From assembly GCA_947175605.1 (NCBI GenBank), contig CAMWNH010000011.1, positions 1-40,073 on the forward strand: a DNA stretch of 40,073 nt, written 5' to 3'. The notes beneath the pieces are model-generated. The model worked only from the letters and a program-made list of their open reading frames with translations. It ran no database searches and was not told the DNA's origin. Within the stretch, counting starts at the first letter, position 1; every line of letters starts with the position of its first letter. This document shows, piece by piece, positions 33,455 to 40,073 of this stretch. The position numbers and the translations under genes are program-made. The DNA comes from an uncultured Porphyromonadaceae bacterium. GTDB lineage: Bacteria > Bacteroidota > Bacteroidia > Bacteroidales > Muribaculaceae.

Positions 33455-35860
33455 TTATCTCACGAGCACACGGCGGGAGAAATCATCGGAAACCACGATA
33501 TAGACATCCGCGCCAAGGCCGTCAATCTCGAGCGCACTGCCCGGCTCAACAACCTGCTCACGGGCAAGCACACGGCCGTCGAGGCCATAGACGCTAACCG
33601 ATGAAGGCTCCAGAGCCTCCACGCGCAGAACGCCCGGAGCAGGGCTCCACGCATCCCAGAGATTATGCGCAGCAGTCGGATCGGCAAGTCCCGTAGTGTG
33701 CGACGTGAGACTAAGGTCGTCTATCAGATATCGCTTGCCGGCCGTCTGCTGCAGACAGATGCGCGCATTGCCCGCCGCATTCACCGCGCAGTGATACTCC
33801 TTATAGTCCTGACCCTCGATCTTCACGGAGCCAATCTTGGTCCATGTAGTGCCCGAATCCTTGCTAAGCAGCACGTCGAATACGGGCGCCTCGTCGCTGG
33901 CCCACACATGAGCCCAGAAACGCAGCATGCCTATGCCTTGCCGGCGGTCCTCCTCCATGCGCAGCAGGCCCTTTCCGTTCTTGCCGCCACGCACGCAGAA
34001 GCTGCCCGTATGAGCCTTGTCGGAGCTCCACATGCCCGTATCCTCGAAGTACCAGCGGCAGGCCGTGCCCTCGTAGTCCTGAGGCGAATAGCTTCCGGCA
34101 GCCTGATTCTCGAAAGTCTCGATGAAGTCGGCCTGCGGAGCCACAACAAGCGCATACACATCGGCATCGTCGATGATATAATCGTCCACTCGCACCTCCA
34201 CCGAGCTCTCGAATTCGCCTTCCTCCTGCGAGAATACGCGCAGATACATGCGGTCGTCCTCGGGCGAGAGCGTGAGGCTGCGCGTCCAGTCCGTCTTGTT
34301 CAGCGAGATCTCGAACGGTGCGCTCACGCTTACGGAATAGTCATTGTCGACATTGTCCGTCTCGATCCACAGCTCGGCAATTTCTGAAGGCTCGCCGGGT
34401 GCGGCCGTAAAGCGCAGATCGCCCTCGAAGAAGAAATCGACCTGCGGAACGGGAGCGGCGGTCGTCACCCTTTCCTCCACCGACTGCAGCGTCTGCGATC
34501 GGAGCGAGAATACGTAGGCGGTCGAAGGCGTGAGGTCCGTCACGGTGTAGCGCCCGGCGGCGGCATTCACGGCCTTGGGATAGCCGGGGATAGTCCTGCC
34601 GTCGGCATCGCTGAGCGCCAGCGTATAGCAGCCCGCGGCATCGGCATCGCCCACATAGGTCCACACCACGTCGAAGCTCTCGGAGGTGACGTTCGATGCC
34701 GGAAGCATGGGCAGCCCGTCAACGATCTCCACGCGGAATGTAACGCGAGAGGAGAGCGAACCGCAACTCACGGTCATGATTTCGGAATAGACGCCCACGA
34801 GATCGCCGGTGAAGCTCACGGTGGCGCGTGCGCCCTCGGAAGCATTGGTCTGCGACGCAGGGAGCGTCGAAGGCGACACCTCGAATTCGCGCCCTGAGAA
34901 GGACAGCGACACGGGCGCGGAGGCATTGGTTGTACGCACGGTCACGACGCCTGTCACGGCCACTCCACGGGCCGTGAGACCCATATCCACGACAGTGCCG
35001 TTGGCCGGCTGATTGATGCTCGGAGGCGCAGTGGCAGTCGAGGTCCAGGCCGAGGTGTTGCGCGAGCCCCAGATGTGCTCCGCAAGGTCGGGATAGTCGA
35101 TGAAGGGATTGCGGTTTTTCTGGCGCGCAAACACGGCCTCGTTGCGATTGCGCTCCTTATCGCTCACCGGGTCCTGGCGATGCCACTTCAACAGCAGCTC
35201 GACTGCCCACGGCGAGAAAGCCGGGAAGTTATTGCCGGCAAGCATGGGAGAGGACCACGAGGCGATGCGATCGTTGTAGGCCGCGGCCATGTAGAAGTAC
35301 GAGCGTGCGAAATCGCCCTTGTACTCATCATCGGGCTCGAACACCGTGCCCGTGTAGCCCGGGAACGTCGAGGCACCGAGGCGCCCCAGCGCATGCACGC
35401 CCTTATTGTCGGGCAGGCGCGTGCCTCCGGCGCATTCGCCGTAAGGATAGTTGGAGCGCTGACCGTTCACCTTGCCGTCTGTCGGATACAGGTGGAAGGC
35501 ATCGCTGTACATCGGTTTCGCGTTGCTGAACCAGCTCTTGGGCATCGAATGCTCGCGGTTGTAGCAGTCGCCGATATTGGAGTAGTTGCCGCAGTGCTGG
35601 CTGCCCGTAGGCCATTCCTTGGTGGAATACATGTCCCAGATCAGGCCGTTGGCGCGCACGTCAGAGGTCTTGTACAGGTCGTACAGGTCGTCGTAGCCAA
35701 CGGTCGTGTGCGGTCCCACGGTCGTGTTCAGCGCCTGCAGGAGAGCCTTGCCGCTCTTGTTCTCGCAGCCGGAATAGTATCCGGCGGGAACGGCGGCATT
35801 TGAGGCGAAAAAACTTGCCGCGACAGCTATCGCGGCAAGCAGAGTGTGCTTGAATTTCAT
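33455..35860 (-). CDS. Secreted endonuclease I (EndA/NucM family) with Ig/Fn3 domains and sorting-type tail
   Basis: 801 residues. Signal peptide (about 1-22). Nuclease domain about 25-275 with GDCYNREHSMPKSWF (N101 to F111; H104 is the likely general base), DAFHLYPTDGKVNGQRSN and PYGECAGG. Then an Ig-like region (about 290-385), an Fn3-like region (about 395-475, ASNVTSESFDVVWTYVG), a jelly-roll/MAM-like region (about 590-740, DFIETFENQAAGSYSPQDYE) and a C-terminal end VYGLDGRVLAREQVVEPGSA to YIVVSDDFSRRVLVR, like a type IX secretion sorting signal. It cuts DNA or RNA outside the cell, for nutrients or to break up extracellular DNA. It lies 41 bp downstream of pfkA. Confidence 0.9.
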   Translation of the reverse strand: MKFKHTLLAAIAVAASFFASNAAVPAGYYSGCENKSGKALLQALNTTVGPHTTVGYDDLYDLYKTSDVRANGLIWDMYSTKEWPTGSQHCGNYSNIGDCYNREHSMPKSWFSNAKPMYSDAFHLYPTDGKVNGQRSNYPYGECAGGTRLPDNKGVHALGRLGASTFPGYTGTVFEPDDEYKGDFARSYFYMAAAYNDRIASWSSPMLAGNNFPAFSPWAVELLLKWHRQDPVSDKERNRNEAVFARQKNRNPFIDYPDLAEHIWGSRNTSAWTSTATAPPSINQPANGTVVDMGLTARGVAVTGVVTVRTTNASAPVSLSFSGREFEVSPSTLPASQTNASEGARATVSFTGDLVGVYSEIMTVSCGSLSSRVTFRVEIVDGLPMLPASNVTSESFDVVWTYVGDADAAGCYTLALSDADGRTIPGYPKAVNAAAGRYTVTDLTPSTAYVFSLRSQTLQSVEERVTTAAPVPQVDFFFEGDLRFTAAPGEPSEIAELWIETDNVDNDYSVSVSAPFEISLNKTDWTRSLTLSPEDDRMYLRVFSQEEGEFESSVEVRVDDYIIDDADVYALVVAPQADFIETFENQAAGSYSPQDYEGTACRWYFEDTGMWSSDKAHTGSFCVRGGKNGKGLLRMEEDRRQGIGMLRFWAHVWASDEAPVFDVLLSKDSGTTWTKIGSVKIEGQDYKEYHCAVNAAGNARICLQQTAGKRYLIDDLSLTSHTTGLADPTAAHNLWDAWSPAPGVLRVEALEPSSVSVYGLDGRVLAREQVVEPGSALEIDGLGADVYIVVSDDFSRRVLVR

Positions 35861-35901
35861 TTTCAGGTAAAAGATTATCGAATGGTCGACGCGCGCCCCG
35901 A

Positions 35902-36882
35902 TCAGATGGAGAGGCGGCGAAGTGTGTTGAGAAGCTCGCGGTTGATGGGCTTGTCGTTCTTGATGGCCTTGGAGAAGGGCACGTACACGATCTCGTCGTT
36001 CTTGATGCCTATCATCACGTTGCGCTGGTCCTCCATGAGCGCGTCGATGGCAGCCGCGCCCATGCGCGAGGCCAGGATACGGTCGTGGGCCGTGGGCGAG
36101 CCGCCACGCTGCAGGTGACCGAGGATGGACACACGCACGTCGTAGCCCGGGTACTCGTTCTTCACGCGCTCGGCAAGGCCCATGGCACCACCGGTGACGG
36201 GGCTCTCGGCCACGAGAACGATCGAGGAATTCTTGCTCTTGCGGAAGCCGTTCTGAATCAGCTCGGCAAGCTGGTCCACCTCCGTCGATATTTCGGGGAT
36301 AATGGCTGCCTCGGCGCCGGATGCGATGGCACCGTTCAGCGCCAGGAAGCCGGCATCGCGGCCCATGACCTCGATGAAGAAGAGGCGCTCGTGGCTCGTG
36401 GCCGTGTCGCGGATCTTATCGACGCACTCCATGATGGTGTTCAGGGCCGTATCGTAGCCGATGGTGGTGTCCGTGCCGTAGAGGTCGTTGTCGATCGTGC
36501 CGGGGAGGCCGATGATTGGGAAATTGAACTCGTTGGCGAATATGCGCGCACCGGTCAGCGAACCGTCGCCGCCTATCACCACCAGAGCGTCGATCTCGTG
36601 ACGGCGCAGCACGTCGTAGGCCAGCTGACGGCCCTCGGGCGTCTGGAATTCCTTGCAGCGCGCCGTCTTGAGGATAGTGCCGCCCTGCTGTATGATATTG
36701 GACACGTTCTGGGTCTTGAAGTCGACGATTTCGTCGGTGATCAGACCGCGGTAGCCGCGGTATATGCCCTTCACTTTAAGTCCGCTGAATATTGCCGAAC
36801 GCGTCACGGCGCGTATGGCGGCATTCATGCCGGGAGCATCGCCCCCGGACGTGAGAATGCCTATGCATTTGATTTCTGACAT
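35902..36882 (-). CDS. pfkA: ATP-dependent 6-phosphofructokinase
   Basis: 326 residues from the ATG at 36882 (the frame is open to 36924, but that part would start at the -7 box). [20 protein letters not shown] (GGDAPG at 13-18), GGDGSLTGA, the catalytic [32 protein letters not shown] and [19 protein letters not shown] (Gly rather than Asp after the first pair) and PGTIDND mark the ATP-using form. It makes fructose 1,6-bisphosphate in glycolysis and is driven by a perfect consensus promoter. Confidence 0.96.
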   Translation of the reverse strand: MSEIKCIGILTSGGDAPGMNAAIRAVTRSAIFSGLKVKGIYRGYRGLITDEIVDFKTQNVSNIIQQGGTILKTARCKEFQTPEGRQLAYDVLRRHEIDALVVIGGDGSLTGARIFANEFNFPIIGLPGTIDNDLYGTDTTIGYDTALNTIMECVDKIRDTATSHERLFFIEVMGRDAGFLALNGAIASGAEAAIIPEISTEVDQLAELIQNGFRKSKNSSIVLVAESPVTGGAMGLAERVKNEYPGYDVRVSILGHLQRGGSPTAHDRILASRMGAAAIDALMEDQRNVMIGIKNDEIVYVPFSKAIKNDKPINRELLNTLRRLSI

Positions 36883-36921
36883 GTTCCGTTGAGAGGAATT
36901 AAGTAAGTTGGTATTGATTTG

Positions 36922-36953
36922 CAAAGATAAAACAATAATTCCTTCTTTGCAAA
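36922..36953 (-). promoter_or_regulatory. pfkA promoter
   Basis: Reverse-strand TTTG (36950-36953), 20 bp, TATCTTTG (36922-36929) followed by C: a perfect match. Transcription would start about 33 bases before the ATG at 36882. Confidence 0.75.
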
Positions 36954-36957
36954 AAAA

Positions 36958-38217
36958 TCACTTGTACCTTGCCCAGCGGATGAGGTCGGCCAACGTGGGT
37001 TTCTTGCCGTACATGAAGATGCCCACGCGGTAAATTTTGGCCGCAAGCCATATCAGGCCCATGAACGACAGATAGAGTATGCCCAGCGACGTAAGAATCT
37101 GCCACAGGGGGATGCCGAAAGGCAGACGGCTCATCATGGTCATGGGCGAGGTGAAGGGTATCATCGACACCCACATGGCCATGGTCGAGTCGGGATCCTG
37201 CACGACGCTCATCGAGCAAACTATGCCGATAATCACGGGAACCGTGGCGATGGAACTGAGCTGCGAGGCATCCTGAATATTGTCCACCGACGAGCCGATG
37301 GCGGCCCAGATGGCCGAGTAGAACAGGTAGCCGCCGATGAAGAACAGCACCAGCCAGCCGAAGAGCGAGGCAAGCCACGCGGGATCGCCAAGCTGCGACA
37401 TCACGCCGGCAAGCTCGGGATCGTTCACGGCCGTCACGGCCGAACCCAGCGCCGGAAGCGCCCATGCGGAAGCCACGGCAAGCAGCACGCCCCAGATGAC
37501 GATCTGCGTGATGGCCACGAGTCCGATACCCACGATCTTGCCTACCATCAGCGCGGTAGGATTGACGCTCGAAACCACAATCTCCAGCACGCGGTTGCTC
37601 TTCTCCTCGATGATCGATGTCATGACCATCTGGCCGTAGATGAGGATGAACATGTAGAGAAGCATGTCCATTATCAGACCCATGACATAGGAGACGAGCG
37701 AGGACGTCTCGGCGTCCTCGGACTTGTCGATACGCACGGTAGAGAGCGTCACATCGGCCTCTATCTCGTTGAGAATCTGGCGAAGATTATCTATCTCGTA
37801 GGCCTTGATGCGCTGATTCTCGATGGCGTCGGAAATCTGCTGCGCGATAAGCTGCTCGGTCATGATCGACGATGCTCCATGGGTGTACAGCACGGCCGAC
37901 GGGGCCTTCTCGCCCACGATGCCGGATTCAATCACCAGTATGCCGGCGAAGCTCTCGTCCTCGCGCAGCAAGGGCAGGGGCTGATCGGCGACAACGAAAC
38001 TGAGCTCCTCGGTGCTCCGCAGCTGGGGGGCGATCACACCCGAATCGTCTATCACGGCGATGCGCCGCTCCTCGGGCGAGGAGAATAGCATGATGAGCGT
38101 GGGCGCCGCCATGAGCAGGAGCATTAGCAGCGGCATGAGGATGGTTGTGATAATGAAGCTCTTGCGCTTCACCCGCTCAAGATATTCGCGGGCTATGATA
38201 AGGTTTACTGATGACAC
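36958..38217 (-). CDS. ABC-2 type (NatB-like) permease
   Basis: 419 residues. One helix near residues 20-45 (FIITTILMPLLMLLLMAAPT), a large extracytoplasmic domain (about 50-185), then five or six helices from about 190 to 400 including GLIMDMLLYMFILIYGQMVM. This is the NatB/ABC-2 topology. Together with the ATPase gene 6 bp upstream it forms an exporter; NatAB pumps Na+, but many such pairs move unknown substrates. The -33 box of the pfkA promoter lies just below its 3' end. Confidence 0.88.
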   Translation of the reverse strand: MSSVNLIIAREYLERVKRKSFIITTILMPLLMLLLMAAPTLIMLFSSPEERRIAVIDDSGVIAPQLRSTEELSFVVADQPLPLLREDESFAGILVIESGIVGEKAPSAVLYTHGASSIMTEQLIAQQISDAIENQRIKAYEIDNLRQILNEIEADVTLSTVRIDKSEDAETSSLVSYVMGLIMDMLLYMFILIYGQMVMTSIIEEKSNRVLEIVVSSVNPTALMVGKIVGIGLVAITQIVIWGVLLAVASAWALPALGSAVTAVNDPELAGVMSQLGDPAWLASLFGWLVLFFIGGYLFYSAIWAAIGSSVDNIQDASQLSSIATVPVIIGIVCSMSVVQDPDSTMAMWVSMIPFTSPMTMMSRLPFGIPLWQILTSLGILYLSFMGLIWLAAKIYRVGIFMYGKKPTLADLIRWARYK

Positions 38218-38223
38218 GGTGGT

Positions 38224-39162
38224 TTATTGCTGTTGCTGGTTGGACATTTCCACGGCGCGAACGAAAATATCGTCCATCGACGCGATATGAGGCGTGAATG
38301 AGCGGATGTCGACGGCACCGTTGACAGCGCCGAGCACATTGCGGACATCCTTGGGCGAGGGCATGCGCAGCGTGGCCATGGCATTGCCCATGGGGTCGAT
38401 TCCGGTGAGGGTGATGTTGGCGCCCGCGCCCTCGGCTGCGGTCTGCAGAGCCTCGGGAGAGCCCACATAAGCCAGCTCCCAGGCATTGTCGCTGAATTCC
38501 TCACGGATGCGCGCCACGGGGCCGGAAAGGATATTGTGCGAACGGTTGATGAGCGTGATGTTCTCGCACAGCTCCTCGACGGAGCTCATGTTGTGGGTCG
38601 AGAAAATGACCGTGGAACCCTCGTCGCGCAGCTTGAGAATCTCGCGCTTTAGCACACCGGCGTTTATGGGGTCGAACCCCGAGAAGGGCTCGTCGAAGAT
38701 CAGCAGCTGAGGACGATGAAGCACCGTCACGATAAACTGCACCTTCTGCGCCATGCCCTTGGAGAGCTCCTCGACCTTCTTGTCCCACCAGTCGGATATC
38801 TCCAGACGCTCGAACCATTCCTTGAGGCGTACGGTGGCCTCCTGGCGCGACAAGCCTTTGAGGCGGGCAAAGAACAGAGCCTGCTCGCCCACCTTCATTT
38901 TCTTATACAGGCCGCGCTCCTCGGGCAGATATCCTATGTGAGCCGTGTCGGCGGCCGTGAGCTCATGGCCGTTGAAAATGACACGTCCGCTGTCGGGAGC
39001 CGTGATATGGTTGATGATGCGTATAAGCGTGGTCTTGCCCGCGCCGTTCGGACCTAAAAGACCGTAGACCTTGCCTCGGGGCACTTCGATGCTCACATCG
39101 TCAAGCGCACGGTGGCCGGTAAATTCCTTGGTAATGTTTTCGGCTATGAGAATATTTTCCAT
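38224..39162 (-). CDS. ABC transporter ATP-binding protein (NatA-like)
   Basis: 312 residues. Walker A GPNGAGKTT (37-45), signature LSKGMAQKVQF, Walker B LLIFDEPFSGFDP, H-loop STHNMSSVE. The C-terminal extension of about 90 residues (after IREEFSDNAWELAYVG) fits the ABC-2 exporter ATPases. It energises the permease encoded 6 bp downstream. No good consensus promoter is seen; a near match with wrong spacing lies about 45 bases before the ATG. Confidence 0.92.
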   Translation of the reverse strand: MENILIAENITKEFTGHRALDDVSIEVPRGKVYGLLGPNGAGKTTLIRIINHITAPDSGRVIFNGHELTAADTAHIGYLPEERGLYKKMKVGEQALFFARLKGLSRQEATVRLKEWFERLEISDWWDKKVEELSKGMAQKVQFIVTVLHRPQLLIFDEPFSGFDPINAGVLKREILKLRDEGSTVIFSTHNMSSVEELCENITLINRSHNILSGPVARIREEFSDNAWELAYVGSPEALQTAAEGAGANITLTGIDPMGNAMATLRMPSPKDVRNVLGAVNGAVDIRSFTPHIASMDDIFVRAVEMSNQQQQ

Positions 39163-39249
39163 ACACTTAATAGACGCGATTCTGACCGGAATATTACACC
39201 GGGGGCAAAATTTAATGGTGAAACGGCCCTTAGCTATCTGAATTTTTTA

Positions 39250-39257
39250 TATCTTTG
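39250..39257 (+). promoter_or_regulatory. -7 box of the marC-like gene
   Basis: TATCTTTG followed by C, about 24 bases before the ATG at 39281. No TTTG at the right distance. Confidence 0.55.
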
Positions 39258-39280
39258 CGGGCGAAAAAGCTATCCATGCC

Positions 39281-39934
39281 ATGTTAGACGAAAGCATCTT
39301 TCCTTTTCTTTTCCTTTGCCTCACGTCCTTCTTCTCGCTGACTAATCCTCTGGGCACGATGCCCGTTTTCCTGTCGATAACCAAGGAGATGGACAATGCG
39401 CAACGCCGCTCGATACTCAAGCGCGCCGTGCTAATCGCCATCGTCATCCTGTTGGGGTTCACCTTCTGCGGACAGGTGATATTCAAGCTTTTCGGCGTCA
39501 GCACCAACGGCTTCCGTATCGCCGCGGGCGTCATCATCATGAAGATAGGCTTCGATATGCTCAACGCACAGTACAAGAGCACGAAAATGAGCGAGGAGGA
39601 GGAGCAGGCCTATGCCCGCGACATCACCGTCACGCCGCTCGCCATCCCCATGCTCTGCGGCCCGGGCGCCATCGCCAACGGCATCATGCTCATGGACCAG
39701 GCATCGACTTTCGTTATGCAGGCCATCGTAGTCGGCAGTATAATATTTATCTATGCCTTAGGATATTACATCCTTAGAGCATCAACACGGCTGGTATCCT
39801 TTCTGGGCGAAACGGGCAACAACGTGATGATGCGCCTGATGGGTCTTATCCTGATGGTGATAGCCGTGGAATGTTTCGTCGGCGGCCTCCGACCCATCCT
39901 CATTTCCATCATCCAGGCCTCCCGCCTGGCGTAA
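39281..39934 (+). CDS. MarC/UPF0056 family membrane protein
   Basis: 217 residues with about six membrane helices. FFSLTNPLGTMPVFLSITKE at the N-terminus and TPLAIPMLCGPGAIANGIML in the middle match the MarC family; the two NP-G and GPGA motifs are conserved. The function is unknown; the family was once linked to multiple antibiotic resistance, but that was later discounted. It faces away from the ABC exporter. Confidence 0.9.
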   Translation: MLDESIFPFLFLCLTSFFSLTNPLGTMPVFLSITKEMDNAQRRSILKRAVLIAIVILLGFTFCGQVIFKLFGVSTNGFRIAAGVIIMKIGFDMLNAQYKSTKMSEEEEQAYARDITVTPLAIPMLCGPGAIANGIMLMDQASTFVMQAIVVGSIIFIYALGYYILRASTRLVSFLGETGNNVMMRLMGLILMVIAVECFVGGLRPILISIIQASRLA

Positions 39935-39996
39935 ACCAAAGAAGAGCACGAGCAGTCGGTTACAACCGAGTTGAAATTAAGGTCGGAAAAAGATAA

Positions 39997-40034
39997 GTCC
40001 ATAACTTGCTGATTCATGCAGCGAAGTTATGGAC
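39997..40034. repeat. Strong hairpin / inverted repeat at the window end
   Basis: Perfect 11-bp arms GTCCATAACTT (39997-40007) / AAGTTATGGAC (40024-40034) continue inward with GCTG/CAGC after one bulged G; the loop is ATTCATG. Together about 15 bp of stem. It has no T-run. It could be a transposon end or a recombination site. Confidence 0.6.
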
Positions 40035-40073
40035 CTTATGACGGTTGCGAAAAGACGCGGTTATCGGTGTTTC
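40029..40073 (+). CDS. Possible start of an unrecognised gene (cut by window end)
   Basis: From the ATG at 40029, inside the right arm of the hairpin, a frame reads MDLMTVAKRRGYRCF with no stop to the window end. A second frame from 40016 (MQRSYGPYDGCEKTR) is also open. Too short to identify. Confidence 0.2.
   Translation, partial: MDLMTVAKRRGYRCF

Noticed and set aside
1-40073. tRNA, rRNA and CRISPR features
   Set aside because: No TPsiC-loop/acceptor pattern, rRNA core sequence or regularly spaced repeat was recognised by eye; a short or unusual one could have been missed.

Overview
The window looks like a chromosome segment of a gut-type Bacteroidales bacterium, possibly of the Muribaculaceae. 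The reasons are many copies of the Bacteroidota promoter (TTTG, 19-21 bp, TAnnTTTG), a fumarate reductase/succinate dehydrogenase with a five-helix cytochrome b, a very short H1/Hc1-like histone protein, C10 (streptopain-type) lipoprotein peptidases, a TPR membrane regulator of the Bacteroides kind, and a short D-3-phosphoglycerate dehydrogenase without the usual catalytic histidine. The family-level placement is inference. No tRNA, rRNA, CRISPR array or complete insertion sequence was seen.

Layout. 1-3000 is an AT-rich patch: a leftward YfhO-like membrane protein (cut by the window edge) translationally coupled to a GtrB/DPM1-like glycosyltransferase, a long gene-poor stretch with inverted repeats and a leftward promoter, a possible 36-residue membrane peptide, and an AlbA_2/HATPase_c_4-type regulator that lacks its N-terminal domain. 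3100-25850 is GC-rich core genome: a secreted six-hairpin glycosidase and tilS (leftward); queF-queC; an Hc1-like histone; purB; frdCAB-mdh; a thioredoxin lipoprotein, a glycosyltransferase, a DbpA-type helicase and a CobW-type GTPase; then fdtA-fdtA-fdtB-mtaB-glycosyltransferase with every junction overlapping; then serC-serA.

25900-31680 is a second AT-rich patch with the most unusual content: two C10 cysteine peptidase lipoproteins, a DUF3244-like small secreted protein, an outer-membrane beta-barrel protein and a lipoprotein serpin, all leftward, facing a rightward TPR-transmembrane regulator. Short sequence evidence shows that a [DUF3244-C10] unit was duplicated and that one DUF3244 copy was cut to its last 18 codons. 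A 102-bp direct repeat (99/102 identical) brackets the second peptidase plus the serpin.

33450-39160 holds leftward core genes: a secreted endonuclease I with a sorting-type tail, pfkA, and an ABC-2 exporter (permease and ATPase). A MarC-family membrane protein runs rightward, and the window ends in a strong hairpin.

How the genes work together. frdCAB and mdh are two steps of the reductive (succinate-forming) branch of anaerobic metabolism. queF/queC, tilS and mtaB modify tRNA. The fdtA/fdtB genes would make a dTDP-3-amino-3,6-dideoxyhexose that neighbouring glycosyltransferases could use. The peptidase/serpin region looks like a regulated extracellular proteolysis module with its own protease inhibitor.
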